Below, one piece after another: positions 19,993 through 34,000 of a stretch of DNA of 64,000 nt (the stretch's first letter is position 1; each line of letters opens with the position of its first letter). The position numbers and the translations under genes are program-made. The DNA lies in the NCBI GenBank assembly GCA_021029095.1, contig JAJOHG010000053.1:1-64000 (forward strand), in the 5' to 3' direction. Source of the DNA: Phellopilus nigrolimitatus (taxonomy: Eukaryota > Basidiomycota > Agaricomycetes > Hymenochaetales > Hymenochaetaceae). The notes beneath the pieces were generated by a model. It saw nothing but the letters and a program-made list of their open reading frames with translations. It ran no database searches and was not told the DNA's origin.

Positions 19993-21380
19993 CTACCTAC
20001 GAAGCATCCAGCGCCCAACAAAGCCTTCCATCGCGACTGCGTGGCCTTCACTACCCTTTTGCTCCATCCATTCCTCCACTTTCAAATCCGTATCTGAACC
20101 GACTGAATCAAGCAACAACGACCGCGAGAGCCATGGCGAGGTATCGGTCTCCTCGTTGAGAGTAAACTCTCGATAAGAAAACCGCAGGATTATCCAAGCT
20201 GCGCTGCGTGATTTAAGGCGCAACGCATCGACTGCCGTGCAGAGAGCTGTCTGTACCAAATGCCGAGCGTCATCAGACAGACCCGCGATGCTTTTTACAA
20301 CCGACGCCAATCGAGGGCGGCGAGTCAGAACCTCGAGTCTTGTATAATTTCGACAGTTCGACGAGGCGCGCACAGAAGTGATCCATCTCAATGCGACATT
20401 GTCCCAATCTAGACGGAGCGACTCGAAAGATCGCATGTGCCTATAGTATGTCCCCTGAGACGGAAACGCTTCGTCCAGGTGAAATATCAAAGAAACTATC
20501 GCCAAGGCTTCGGCTCGGCTGAAAATTGACATAACAGGGAGCGTTGGCTGCGGCTTGGATAACAAAGTCGCATATAAATCTGGAAGATGCGATAAAGAAG
20601 TTGAAGCTTGCAATGGTGATCGAAATATCACCGCCAGATAGAACGATGTTTCGTATACTAACTGACGTCTCAGAACTAATGATATGTTGACTATGAAGGG
20701 GACAGACCAGACAGTGCAAACTCGTCTTCACGACGAGATGCCAGAACACCTTCTCTGAGTTTTCCTTAAGATATATTATTGCTTGGCCACTAGTTGCATG
20801 ACCGATTGCGCGACTCACTGAGATGCAGCAATATATTGCTTTCGCGTTCCGACCGCAACTTACTTTCGAATGTGCCCACCGGGAATTCCTTCCAGTGTTT
20901 ATTCAGCTGAAGATATATAAAATTTCATCAGCCTTCTCAACTATAGGATTGAACAATAACTTCTACCTTGTCTTGGATCATCTTCCAATATTTGTCCTGA
21001 ACGCCCCCGTCCTTCAGTCTAATTTCAAACAGCAGTTAAGACCTGCCGGACTGGCCGAAGCATTGTACGAGACATACGTATCTCCCTGACCATCATCACC
21101 ACCGCTCCTGCTAATGGACGGCAATAATTCGAGGTTGACAGTCTTGCTTGCAACACTTGGTTTGAGATTCGCCTGCCGAGCTGTACTGGACGGCGGGACA
21201 CCGCCGCGACTGAAGCTTGGGTTCGGACGCCGTGAGTTGCCTCGATTTGTCTTCTTACTCGGCCTAGATGCATTGTCAGAAGAGACGAAAGATATCGCTC
21301 ACGGAATGAAACAAACATGCGTGCTTTCGAGTTTGATGAGTTCACCTTTGAAGTTGCGTGAAAGGTAAGAGAGTTCACGT
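19993..21380 (-). CDS. Conserved fungal protein, possibly SAC3/GANP/THP3 domain
   Basis: A multi-exon gene; the last exon is 19993-20700 or so. Splicing by eye joins DKYWKMIQDK, LNKHWKEFPVGTFESKLRSE, LLHLREGVLASRREDEFAL and VYETSFYLAVIFRSPLQAS, followed by a helical region with ALRWITSVRASSNCRNYTRL. Paired helices followed by a G/NNYxRxxRL-like turn are reminiscent of SAC3/GANP domains, which act in mRNA export and processing. The identification is tentative. The 5' exons and start (near 21380) are not resolved. It is head to head with the PPCDC gene, with under 100 bases between. Confidence 0.5.
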
Positions 21381-21460
21381 CAGCCAAGTCTGAGACTGGT
21401 CAGACTCAGAAGGTGACCACCAAGAACGGTCTACATGTACAACAAATCCTCCCCCTTACC

Positions 21461-22325
21461 ATGGAAAGAACGCATTTCGAAGCTGCTGTTGCTCGAGTCC
21501 CTGGAGGTGTGCACGTCGTGCTCATCACCACCGGCAGCGTTGCTTCCGTCAAGGCTCCTCTCATCGTCCAGGAGCTGCTTAAGGTCTGCTCTCCTCCGTC
21601 GTCTTATTATATGCGTGAAGGAAATAAATACTGTTTCTTTGGCTGTAGCATAAGAACGTGCGCGTTGAGGTTATCGCAACCGACGCGTCTCTGACCTTTT
21701 ACGATCGTCAAGCGGTCGTCGACGCCGGCTCGAGAGTCTGGACAAATAATGACGAATGGAAGGTACAACGCCGCGAGTCTATATTCTTTATTCTTCGCAC
21801 TCCGTAAAACATGATTTCTGCTGGGTCTAGACGGATTATAAAATTGGTGACCCTATCTTGCATATTGAGCTTCGACGCTGGGCGGACGTTGTCCTCGTAG
21901 CGCCCTGCTCCGCGAACACGCTCGCGAAGATGGCAGGTGGACTATGTGACAATCTAGCGGTGTGTCTGCAGAAACACAGACCTTTCTTATGTTTGCTAAT
22001 ATGTGTCTACTTTGCTCAAGACGTCTCTTCTTCGCGCGCTTGCACCAACGACGCCGACCTACGTCTTCCCGGCCATGAACACGCACATGTACGAGCACCC
22101 ACTGACGGCGCAGCATGTACGTACGGTGGAAGACGTGCTCCGTTACGAGGTGGTCGGCCCTATAGGAAAGGGACTGGCGTGCGGTGATGTCGGTGCGTAG
22201 TTAGACGCCATGCTTGAGAGTGGTTTTCCGATGATGATTTAGGTATAGGAGCAATGACAGAGTGGCGAGACATTGTTGATATTGTCGTTCGCCGATTCGA
22301 CTTGAGCAGAGAAACAACAGATTGA
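21461..22325 (+). CDS. CAB3: Phosphopantothenoylcysteine decarboxylase
   Basis: Catalyses decarboxylation of 4'-phospho-N-pantothenoylcysteine to 4'-phosphopantetheine in coenzyme A synthesis, using bound FMN. The model is join(21461-21583, 21649-21762, 21831-21959, 22021-22192, 22243-22325), 206 residues, in frame throughout. Motifs seen: an N-terminal flavoprotein strand and loop (VVLITTGSVASVKAP), the catalytic His region (LHIELRRWADVVLVAPCSANT), the PAMN loop (VFPAMNTHMYEHP) and the flap with the conserved Cys (GKGLACGDVGIGAM). Length matches the family. Yeast splits this activity over Cab3 and Hal3/Vhs3; here one compact polypeptide has all the motifs. The symbol is by analogy. Confidence 0.92.
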
Positions 22326-22403
22326 GGGGAGCAAAGTCCAGATAGCAGTATAGTCTATACAACCTTTTATTGTCCATTAATGTCCATTTATACTTATATT
22401 CGT

Positions 22404-23522
22404 CTAATTTCCCTGTTCGATGCCATGAACCATATCCCATTTCGCCGTTTCCTCCGAGCCCTTCTTTCTTGCAAAGACGTGGATATGGGCAAGGCCCTTC
22501 ACGCTCTGTAGTCTCTGCAGACAAGTATGTCACCATATATTATATTCCAATTCAGGAGATCAGATACTCACAGGCGGGTTAACAAACCAGCATGTATCCC
22601 ACTCTCTTTCAACCCAGCGCCTCGCGACGAAAGCCTGTACTTCGGCGCCAGAAAGCTGGACAGCCTTTTCTTCCTCCTCGGAACCTTTCGGGCTGACTAT
22701 AAGCCCATCCAACGTGACTACCCACTCGCTCAGTGCGCCCATGGACTGTGGCAGGAGTGAAGGCGATGGCGGCGGCTCAAGGGAGCCAGTGAAGCCCCTC
22801 AACCCATCCTGGTTAAGACGGGCGGTGACTTTTTCCTGTGTCTCATATGAAAGAGTTGCAGCAATATGTGGCATGATGAGCGACGGAGAGGGTAAGATAG
22901 GTATTTTCGTCCAGATTAAAGAATGTTCGACCTCAAGAGGGACTGCTGACACAGGTAGGCATTTCGCAAGACACGAGACACGAGAAGAACCGGCGCACCT
23001 GAGTACGGCCAGTCATTCTGAATGATGCTAATTAGATTCGGAGAGGTATCAGCAGTGAAATAATCGGCCGGCTTGGATTGCAATGTCTCTTCATAAGGAG
23101 TATATGCGGGCGAAACATCATCAAGCTCAGATGTCAGAAGAGATAATCGGTCCGGTTTTCCCCATTGCAGACGATGGTCAAGGAGATAGTTCACTTGACG
23201 CGAGAAGGGACCAGTTCGTTTACAAGACTCTTTAGTATGGAATACGGCGCTCACCCATCGAACCGTATTCCGCCTTGATGCCCTCCGTCCATTTCTCGTA
23301 TCTCGCTTGAAGCATCTTGTCACGTTTCAAAAGTCCCAGATCGCTTTTGTCGTTGTCAGATGATTGGCGTTCAATTTAAACCTGCAGAATCCCGCACCCA
23401 AAGTTGATGAAGAGTTTGAGCTGCGTCCAAGTGAACTTTGATGGATAGTATATCCTCAACTCCTCTCGCGAAGGTTTCCCGTCACCCAGCAGCACCTGTC
23501 CGGTCCCTGGTAGTGCAGCCAT
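22404..23522 (-). CDS. DUF3605 family protein (N-acetylglucosamine-induced protein 1-like)
   Basis: Model complement(22404-22514, 22572-22945, 22999-23193, 23255-23315, 23382-23522), 293 residues, closing in frame. Family marks: YEKWTEGIKAEYGSM, then NYLLDHRLQWG, the centre IIQNDWPYS...VPLEVEHSLIWTKIP, and EVQAFVARRWVEREWDTCWF with NPPRLQSVKGLAHIHVFARK at the end. The family is common in fungi and its biochemical role is not established. Its 3' end is 78 bases from the PPCDC stop (convergent), and its start is 168 bases from CDC123 (divergent). Confidence 0.85.
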
Positions 23523-23690
23523 CGTTTGCTTATAAGAAGAACAAAAGACAAGAAAACCGAGCGGGAGAAATAAGTTATACAGGCTAAGTAAAAGACACGC
23601 AAATCAAAGACGAAAGTCTGCGGCCCGGGCCATCCCGATCCTACCGTAACTCCCTTCTCGACGCTCACGAAGGAGTGGACTCGTTAAAAA
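23523..23690. promoter_or_regulatory. Divergent promoter between DUF3605 gene and CDC123
   Basis: 168 bases separate the two start codons, so both genes must share or overlap control sequence. No clear TATA box. Confidence 0.5.
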
Positions 23691-24925
23691 ATGTCGGATA
23701 TGTTCCCCAGTCTGTCCGGCGAAGATGTCCTTGCATTTCAATTTTCAACTTGGTATCCTCAATTCAAGCACATAAGCATGAAATCAACAATCATTCGTCC
23801 ACTCGGCGAGGACTTCAAAAATTACCTGCTGTCTGACGGCGTTCGCATTCCAGATGGGTCAGATAACGTGTGTGTTAAACTTCGTCTTCGTATTCTATGT
23901 CTTCGTACTTACCGCACCTCGTTTTGTGCGTTTAGCGAAAACTTGATTTCGAGTGGTCAAGACGGGGACAGCGATGTTTCAGATGAGGCTGTGGAACCAG
24001 AGGAGCATTTTGCTTTCCCGGAGCTCGACGCTCAGATCAGGAAGACCATAGTAGAATACGACGCGGTTTTTCCGAAGCTGAATTTTTCTTCGCCAAAAGT
24101 ACGCCGACCTTCTCCGAATGCGAGAAAAAGCAAGTGATGAATTGAATCTAGGATGCGTCTTGGATACTACCCTCCTCGTCTCCGCTGAAATGCACCTCGC
24201 CCATGGAAGTATATATACTTCTCAAGTCCTCAGATTTCATTACACATGACGTTTCGCCTGAAAGCGTTTTCGACGGATGTTTGCCTGAAGCGCGTACTGT
24301 CCCTTACGAACTCGAGCTGGTCCTTCGCAAATGGTATCACGTTGATCCAAGTAGAGAATTTCGCTGTTTTGTTCGGTCAGGGAAGCTTATAGGTATGCAT
24401 GAGTGGAGCATTCAAGGACAAAAAAAAAAACCCGTGCTGATTTGCTCTCAATGCAGCATTTAGCCAGCGTGATAACAATTTCTACGATTTTATGAATGAG
24501 CATCAGACTCGAGAAAAGCTAATGAGCACTATGAAAACTATCTGGAGCAGAGAAATAAAAGACAAGTGGCGTACGGTGGATTGTGAGTTGAGCCATCGTA
24601 CGTGATTGCGATTCAACAAACTCGCTAACACCAAACTGTAGATACGTTCGACCTAATCCTGACTCGAGACCTGGCGTCGGCTCATATTATGGACTTCAAT
24701 CCTTATGCGTCGCGCACAGACCCTTTATTATTCACTTATGATGAACTGCTCGAAATCCATCGGCGATCACCCTCGACACCCGTACTAAAAACAATTGATT
24801 CTCGCTCGCATATTGCAGCCAGTCGAAACGCTCCCACGAATGTGCATAACATGGTCCCCTTTGAATTGCTTACCTTAAGTTCAGGTCACACCTTCGATGA
24901 TTTCAGCGAAAACTTGGCAGAATGA
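23691..24925 (+). CDS. CDC123: Cell division cycle protein 123 homologue (eIF2 assembly chaperone)
   Basis: Cdc123 is an ATP-grasp-fold chaperone that joins eIF2 gamma with eIF2 alpha and is needed for translation start and cell-cycle entry. The sequence begins MSDMFPS, then FSTWYPQFKHISMKSTIIRP (family N-terminal motif), a short acidic stretch, FPKLNFSSPK, DASWILP, CTSPMEVYILLKSSDFITHD, FRCFVRSGKLI and DLILTRDLASAHIMDFNPY. About five exons (introns near 23881-23935, 24096-24151, 24392-24456 and 24583-24641); the first intron's exact ends are uncertain because the frame stays open across it. Convergent with MDN1. Confidence 0.9.
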
Positions 24926-25027
24926 GATTCAGAAGTCAATGAAAGAGGATAACGACGGTTAATTTTAGGAAGACATTGTGTAAAAGTAGTAAAACAGAGA
25001 TAACATACATGCAACATAAATTATTCG

Positions 25028-28000
25028 TTAAGAAGCTGTAATGCGCTCAAAGAATTGTCTCAGCGTGTCAGCAAGTACGTCCGGAAGAGCCTCCACGTTC
25101 TTTAAAATGACAAAGAACTCGAATGGGAACGAATCGAGGTAGCGCTGCATGTGCAATTCCAATCTGCCGTTCACTGTTCGATACATGGCCTGATTCATGT
25201 GGAGAATTGAATTCTGCGAACGCGAGACTTCGCTGTCGGGACCATTTTGCGGGTCACTGTGGGCATCAATGACAATGAAGACAATGAGGATGTGCTCTTC
25301 TTCAGCCTTTCGCATAATCGCTCGAAGCTCTTCGTGATCCTGGCAGATACCATCGGAAATGATAATTTGAAGTTGCCACAGATCGGAAGAGGACGAGGAG
25401 GTCCGGCGCTCGCGAGCTTTCGTTAAGACATCTACGCTCGCTTCGAGCAGCGAGCGCACATCTGTTGCAGTCTGCTGGAATTTGAATGCTTCGACGACCT
25501 TCGCCCCTGTCTGATCGGTAAATGGTCCGTCTTCGAAGCCATGTAGCAAATGCATCGACTCTCCGAAGCTCGCGATGGCCAGATCGCCAACCTCGAGTCG
25601 GTTGAGCGCCTTTGAAACTAGCGCAAGTGTCTGGAAAGCGAGATGAATTGAATGTGATTCTGCCATCGATCGTGAATCATCCAGAGCTATGAGGACTTGG
25701 TATTCCCGCTGACTAGGCCGAACTCGTCGCAGCCAGATCTTGTCCTTTGTGTAGTTACTAGCAATGTACGGAATGATCTTCTTCATGTTTAGCCGTTTGC
25801 CTGTGCGGAAGTCCCCCATGAGGCGTGTAGCTCTCGTCGGCTCGAGGATAAGACGTAGCTGTTCGCAAAGAGAAAAGGAGAGACTTTGCGTGAGAGAATC
25901 GTAAAGCTGCCAAATGCGATGTCCATCCTTAACGGGCTGTCCTTGGCGTCGCCACTTGTTCAGCTGGGTTTCAACTTTCCTATCAAGTTTGTACTCCTGT
26001 TCGTCCTCAAGCGTTTCGAGCCGAGCTTCATCCGAGCCCTGTGGTTCCTCGTCCACATCCATCTCCCCCGATGTTGCTGTCTCCGTCCTCTCAACAGCCC
26101 TCTCAGCACCACCCTTGCTGTTGGTACTTGAACGCTCTACGGGCGGAGGGCAAGAAACGTATTCGGTGGATGGCTGGGTTGTTTCTGGTGGGGAAGATCC
26201 GTCGTGCGTTTCGTCGACCTCCTCTAGAACATTAAGGTTGTTCAGCTTCGCATGCTCCTCTTCCATTGCAGGTCCTAGAGCTTGCATGTCAACGTCAATG
26301 TCATCAGGGGCGTATTCGAGACCGATGGCGTTGTCTGTGCCGCTACCGTTGACCGTTCCTGCTGCTTCACTTTCATTTGAATTCTGGATTTCGTCAAAGC
26401 GCCTCCTGACCTCGCGCAATGCATCTCCAAGACTTCGATGAGGGTTAGGAAGAGGAAGGTCCGCAGAGTCAGTAGATGTCTGACCCGCTTCAGTTCCTTT
26501 AGTGACAGAATCCTTTGTGGATTCCGATGAAGGTAGGGGCTCAGTGCCATTATCTGCTTCGAACCTGCTTAAAAGCGAAAACAAAAACACAAATAAGTCG
26601 CCGTCTCACTTTAAAATTATGAAGACTTACGAAACACCTTGAGGCCCCGCTTGACTTGGCTCATTGCGATCGGAAGGAGGACTGGGTAAATATTCTCCAA
26701 TAGGCTTAACATTTTCTTCCGCTGAATCATTCACACCAACATTCCCTGCAACTGCGCTAGCATCTGCGTTAGCACCAGGATGGATATCAGCTTCTACTTT
26801 AACGTCGGTTTGACTTTCTTCCTGCTCATTTTGCTCATCCTGGGTCGTATCCATAGGAGTTTGATCTGGTCCATAATCCGCGTCACCAGATGCCTCGGAG
26901 ACCCCGTCGCCAAGGTCGGGTTGATCATCTTCAAAAGCCTGCTCGCTGTCAAGATTCGCTTCATTCGTCCCCTCATCGATCTCTCCAAACTCCTCAGGAA
27001 GGTGGGATTCTTCTGAGGCTTCGTCTGGCGGTAAATGATCCGGAGCGTCCGCACTTTCTGCTTCATCACCTTGCGGTATGTCGTTCATTTGTGAATCTTC
27101 GCTAATATTCTCCAAGGAGTTTTCGTCCTGAGGAAGATCCTTTTGTTCTTTATTTGACTCGTCCGATCCCTGCGCGGGTTTTCCTTCATTCGCTCGATTG
27201 TCCTGCTCCTTTGCCACCATTTCAGATTCGCCTTCTGCCTGTGCTTTCCCATCTTCGGCATCCTGCACTTCGTCTTCGTTGTCGGGTTGATCGTTCCAGA
27301 ACTTCTCGTCAACGGGATTGAGCTCGTTGGCTTGCGGAACGTCATGACCGAATTCATCGTCAAGGTCAGACATCGATTCATTCTCGTCCTCGCCATCCGG
27401 GTCATGGTCGGGCCCGTCCTCCAATTCGCCAGCCAAATCAAAGTCCACGTCCAAATCCTCTCCCTTTGGATCTTCATTCTGTTGTCCTCCCATCTCATCG
27501 TCTTGATCTTTAACTCCTTCGAACTGACTTTCGTCCTCGATTTGATCACTCACGTTTTCATTCCCAGTTCCTTGACCTAGTCCGACGCCCTCAGCACTTT
27601 CTGCTTGTCCTTCTGCTCCAGTCATCTCTTCTTCATTTGGCGGTTTGCAAAACCCAGATAAAGAGATGTTTCGAATTAGTGACCCAGAAATGTACACTAA
27701 TTTGAATAGAGATTTTATCCATGAGGCAAATTGGGAAAGGTGACGCTCGAAGAAGACGATGTATTGATCCAGGAAGGGAAGGACGCGTCGAAGGGAGTTG
27801 TCTATCTCGCAGCGAGATTGGCTTTGAAGATCGTAGGTAAACGCGCTCAGCTGAGCAAGCACTGCGTCTGTCTTTAGAGCCCGCATGATACTAATGTGAC
27901 GACAGATTTGACGACGAATGTGATCGGCACCGTCTGGTTCCGCATCCTTCTCATAATCCTTTTCGATTGCAAGAAGGTCTTGTGCAGTAACTAGCATAAG

Positions 28001-31000
28001 ATCGACGAGCCGCTGAGTATCACAAGGCGATTTCGTGAGATCTTCAGTACATTGTAAGGAAGAGGGATCAATAGACTGATCAGAAAGCCAAGCACGAATT
28101 GCGTCGCAGAATTGGCGAAGCTTAGGTGTACGTCGAGCCAAGTTTGCGAGGAACGTAGAAGTGTCATCGAAATGGCCGAGAGCTGTTCGAAGAACGCACA
28201 AATTGTCTTCATGTAAGAAACAAAAAGGAAACATAAAGTAAGTTCTCTTCCGTGCGCATGGTGGTAGGGGATGAATTACCTTCAAAAATGAGACCAGGAG
28301 AGCATTCATCAGCATCTTGTGATAAAGCGGAAAGCCGTTGCTTGATATTTGCAGTAAGTAAATTCCAATGTTGGAGATCTTGGAAGACCGTTTCATCGAC
28401 TGATGCTTCGGTTCTGGATAAGCTCAATATGTTACGTGCGACGCCCACTATTTCCTCCATCGCTTTGGCAAGGCCGGATGACTTCAGTTTCGCCTTCATT
28501 AGCGCATCTTGAATACTTCGTTCACTCGTACATGTACCACGAGATTGTTCTAATGCGTGAAGTCTTCGCGTCCGCAAGCGGGCTTGATCCCATGCTTTAA
28601 CGAGAGCTACGAATCTGTTTACTCGTCAGCATAAGTAAGAAATAAGCTACGTCATGAACCTACTTGGTTCTTGCGCCTAATCCGAACGAGAGTGCCGATT
28701 CAAAAGAGCCAGTCCCACGCTGTAACTCGCGGGTAGAGATATCATGGTGGTGATTCGCAGACACCTGTAGCAAATCGAAAAGAAGGCCGACTGATCTGTA
28801 GAGATAGATGTCTATTTTACGTGAGACACTCTCGAGCGAGGTACCTGCATGAAAGGTCAGCGATGGCTGCTCCATCATGCGCCTTCTGCTTCGGTGCATA
28901 TGAAGAATATCTGGCTTCACGTTCGGAGTGATTCCAATTCTCTTGAGCTCCTTGAGGAAATCAATCCATGATCTTTTCTTTCGAGTGAGTAATGACGAGT
29001 TCCACTTCTTCCGATCTGTAGCGGAAAGACCTTCAGGAGGTGATGATCGCAATAAGTCTTCTTGCACCGTGATGATAGAGCTGCAGAGGTCTTCGATGAA
29101 AGAGGTGGAAGAAGAGTCAATAAGACCATCAAGCTCCTTTGAAAGTACGAGCCTGAATTTCCTAAAGGACTTCGGGGCATCGCTTACGATAGAAAACTTC
29201 ATTGGCTCACGGTCCTCGCCATTTCTGGAATCCGCCCTAGGACTTGACTTCGTCACGCAGATCTTCCCAGGTTCGTATTCCGTCTCTTTGCCTCCGACTT
29301 GGAACTGATCGGATATCGGCTGGCGAAGCACTTCCCTGAACTTGCGTATTCTCCTATAAAGCTGTTTGTGGGTACGCTGAGCGCTTTGCTGCAGGGCATG
29401 GACATTAACGTCCCTCCAAGTAGCAAGCTGAACAAGGCTTTGTATGTCTTTCTCAATCTTCGCTCTTTGTTCCATAAGCGACTGGCCGATTTTGACAGAG
29501 AATTGGTCATAAAAGTGGTGTACCGAAGTGAGTATCTCTGATGATCGTTGTAGAGCTAGTTTGGAATCTCCATGTTCAACTGTTGCCAGTCTGAAGGTCA
29601 ATGACGAAAACGACTGAAGCAACCGCAGCCTTTCTCCGTATTGTCCTAGAGGAGCGGATCTGAGGAAATCCTCTAGAAGTGGTGTAAGGGAGTCGAAGTA
29701 GTTATCAAGAACATTTATAGGCGACGATGACATTTCCTGGCTGGCCGCAAGCACTCCGCGTACAGAGGCATCGTAAAGACGAAACCACCAGTCGGCCAAA
29801 CTATCGAGAAATGACTTGGCTTCAGACTCCAATATGCGACGCCAACCTGCAAGTTCCAGCCTCCTCCATTCTACGATGAGAGAAGTCAAAACCTGACGAT
29901 GGGACTTGAGCGAGTTCTCGCGATTCGCAAACATCTCCCAGTCTTCGGTATGAACCAACAAACGTTCCAGGGCTCCAAGAATTTTAGCTACTGGGCTAGA
30001 AATGCTCATCGACAACATGCTGTCACAACGGTCGCACAGATGCTGTAGAACTGATTGATCGGGCCATTCACGAACAAGTTTGCGGAGGTCCTTCCGCAAA
30101 CACTCGACAGCATCGGTGGCTTTCCGGGCTTCTGACAGATTCGCGTCGTGATAGAAGCTGTAGGCGCCGGGTATGTCGTTTCGCTGGAAGCGCGCTTTCA
30201 ACCTGCGCAAAAGATCCAGTCGAAAGGCTAAACTGCTTGAGTCCAAGCCGCAAGGCATAGATAGCCAATATCTATCCGTCCACGATGTCACCATCTGAAG
30301 GCGCGAATAGTCCTGAAGGAACTGAAGATCGCAATCGTAGGAAGATCCGTTACCAAACAAACGCAAGTGGACCTTCAACAACGCAAGTCCCGTTTCGTGC
30401 TCAATGGCACGAACGCCGTCAATGGGCGCCTTTTCAATGTCCTGATAAGACGATTCGTTGTCCATGTCAGCCTCTGAAAAAGTGGGAAAGAGTTTCTCCA
30501 TCTCCTTCTCTTCCAAATCAGCAGCAATGGCGGCGTCGTGTTCCGTTTGTCTGGAACGATACAGAGACTCGGCCTGACGAGCTTTCTCCGCCTCTCGGGA
30601 GAGATCCGCATTCCAAAGAGATGAGAATTGGTCGTAAACAGACTCGACGTCCACCAGAACCTGGTGTGATCCGTCGTAACACTGTGCAAGCCCAACAAGC
30701 TTCGAAAGTAATGCATTCCCCAGCGTGTACTCTCCGTGAGTGATGCTTTTCGGGTTTGCCTTGAGCAACGCTTGGCCCGCCCGTGCAGATGGAAAGCTCA
30801 TGATGTCTGTGAGGAGCGGACTGGGGGGTTGTGTGGTGCGGAGAAGCAATGCGTGCTGTACGGCACGCAGTCCAAAACGGAGCTGCATCAAAGACAGTTC
30901 GATTGCAGGCAGAAGATCGCTGAGAGGAGCATAAGCACTGCTCATTCGTTGCAGAAAATTAGAGGCTGAATCTTGGAATAGCTTTTCTTGAGAAACAAGC

Positions 31001-34000
31001 TCAGCACCGGATAATTCAGAGGATACGAGAAATTTCTCCATCCTTTCGGGAGAAACAATGTCCCCTAAGAAAGTTCGCGTCTCTTTCCAGAAAGATTGAA
31101 GCGAAGCAGTGTCGCTTTCTCCGCTAGGTTTTCTTGGTAAAGCTTTCGACCCGGGCTCATTCTCTAAGCCTAAGAGACGATCTTGGAGAAGCCGCGTGAA
31201 AACGTTCGTGTGATTACCCGTCCTCATGTTTTCAAGCGAGGAGTGCAGGTGGATTTGTGAGTTGATCCATACTTCCTGTGTTTTTTGGTACGTGCTTTTG
31301 CACCCTTGGACTGTAACTGGATCTAGTGAAAGATTTGGCACGTACAATGATAACAATGTTCGTGACAGCAGTATCCAGCAAAGACCAAGGTCATGCAAGC
31401 GATCAGGCCAACTGCAATTCGATGTAGCAAGTTTCTCCAATGCAGGCCCGAGTACACCAAATGCTTCATGTAGCGGTGTGCCTTCGAGATGTCGAAGAAT
31501 AGACACGAAATATGCAAAAGGGTTAGAATCATGTTCAAACCTCGCGTTTCGGAGCATCTCGCGAAGGAACTGGTTTTCAGATGTACTTGGAAGGCAAGCG
31601 CAACAAGTCTAGGGGCGGTTCAGTTGCGTGTCGCTCGTCTTTATATAAGACGTACCATTATTATGCTCTGCAGCAGGAACGACACAACAAGGTTCTTCCG
31701 ATCTGACGATTGAAAGCACTCGATCAGACTTCGTTGGATCTCATCGTCTATCAGCGTCTCAAGTGACCAAGAATCTTTCAGAGTTCCACTGCCAATGCTT
31801 TTCCTGAAATTGTTTTTCGTCATATGGCATGTATTTCTGCGAAAGTGATTGGCGTCCTTACCCCGCGAATACGGTTGACCTGAGCAGAACCGGCGTGAAG
31901 AGTGCAGATGGTCCAGTCGACTTTTTAACCCTGTAAGTCAATGTGCCTAGCGAGGTTTAATCTCCCGAACTCACTTGCAGCAATTCATCTTCTTTCCAGG
32001 TAGACCTGTGCCACTCTAAATGAGCTTGGAGCAATTCGGGAATAAAATCTGAGGTTATATATATAAGTACTTCATCGAACTTCTCTTATAACGAAACCCC
32101 ACTTTTGTTTGCTTCAATTTTCCACGTAAGTTGCTGATAAGATAGCATTCGGCGGAAGTGAAAAGGGAACGCGTCTGACTGTATGACAGAACGTATGACA
32201 TCCTGTAAAGCGAGCTTCACTGAGGAGTTAGCGAGTGTTCGGTAGGGAAGGAAAGGTAATTCCACCTTATCTTCACGCGGATACAAACAAATGAGACCAT
32301 CCAATTCTATTGCCAGAAGCGCCGAGAGCGATCTGTGCTTCAATACGTTCTGGCTACTCTCACGCTGATCATCTATAATGGTCAAATTCTGGAACGTCTT
32401 CAGAATTTGTTTCGTTGATAATGTATAATGTAAACTTACTGCTTCGACCTTGGTCTTGAGCCAATGCCAGTCGTCAACATTTTGTTCATCTAATTTCTGG
32501 CTGATAGTAAAGAGCGCAAGGGCCTCAAAAATGCGCCTCTGTAAATCTACGAATATGGTCAAAGTCAGAAAGTAAATGGAGTACTTCAGTTGTGCCTACC
32601 ATGGTCAAGTCTTGAATCTAGCGTAAGACTTCCAAGCTTTTGTATTATCTCGTCCACTTCTGAAGAATGTTTTGGTCGATAGAATGAGTTCCAGAGCTCT
32701 AGAAGACTCTGCCCGGAAGTGAGAGTAAACGCCCGACGCAAAGCGGTCGCCTGGTCTTCCAATGCATGGATGGGCAGAGGTGCGCCCTTGATACAATCAT
32801 AAATCCACCCGGAAACGGCATACAACTCTGAGTAGTTGACTATGCGTTGGCATGCGGCTCGATGTAGATGTTGGGAATGGTGTACGAGCTTCAATGCCAG
32901 TTCTGAGCATTGCTAGATAGCAAGTTAGCTAGTACGCGCAGTAAAATGAAGAATGCCGAACCATAATATCATCTTTCTTAGAATAACTATAGAGCAGTGT
33001 CTTCTGGACAATAGTCGGCATGCTAATCAAGAATGTTTTCACTTCTTCATGCTCAGCGAAGGATGTGCTTCCACAGCTCAACCGGTCACTTTCTGCGATA
33101 TCAACGCTCATAGAATCCTCTTGGAGTTGCAGTCGGTATTCCAAAATTGTCACGAGCGCATATGCCTCCAGTAAATTACTTGTGAGTTTGCAAACTTCTA
33201 AGTCGTTTTCCGACGACCAGTTGATGAACGAAGTTGCGAGATAGGGCTGGTTCGGCTAGCATAAAGACATGTCATTGATCCCGCGATTATCAATACTCTT
33301 TGAGACTCACCATGTGACCGCGTGCATTGGTCCAGTACTCAGACTTTGTTTGAATAAGATCCGTAAGCTCGCCTATTGATGTATTCAAAGACTCTGTACC
33401 CTTGAGAAGAAAAGAAAGGTCTTCGGACAGTCGCTGAGGCATCTCGAGGGATTTCAACAAGCGGAGAAAATGGCGGGGATAGACGACGGTCGAGGATCCG
33501 AATAGAAGGAAGACAAGCGCATCGTGAGTCGAGCTGTCGCTTTCTGTGATCACTGTCCTATAGTCATTCATCTGCGAAGCTAGACTGTCGTTGTAGACGA
33601 GAATCGTTGAGCATGGGAGCGACGACTTGTCTGATAGGCCAGAAAACGACGGGAGCAACATTCGGCGATTAAGCTCAAAAACCGAACGTAAGTGTGGAGC
33701 AGGGCTCCGTACAAGTGCAGCATTTGGAGGGAGGCGCTGCGCATCAAGTAGAGACCCCATATCATGCTGAATATTGCTCGTATCAAGAGCTATTTCTATG
33801 CCACGGTTTCTCATCGCTCGCGAGATTTCGCCTCGGTAGGGATCGACAGTCATGATGAGCCTGAAATTGCGATGTGGTATAATGGTTTGTTGATCTACGC
33901 CCTTTTCTGTCAAAATCAATGAACCTTCAATCTCGCATAAGGAATTGAGCCTATCCAAAACAGACGGGCTGCATAGATTCGCATTATCCAAAAGAAGCCA

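Noticed and set aside
26780..27580. Plus-strand hydrophobic ORFs that look like membrane proteins
   Set aside because: They are antisense to the Asp/Glu-rich region of midasin; Asp and Glu codons read as Val, Ile, Leu and Phe on the other strand.
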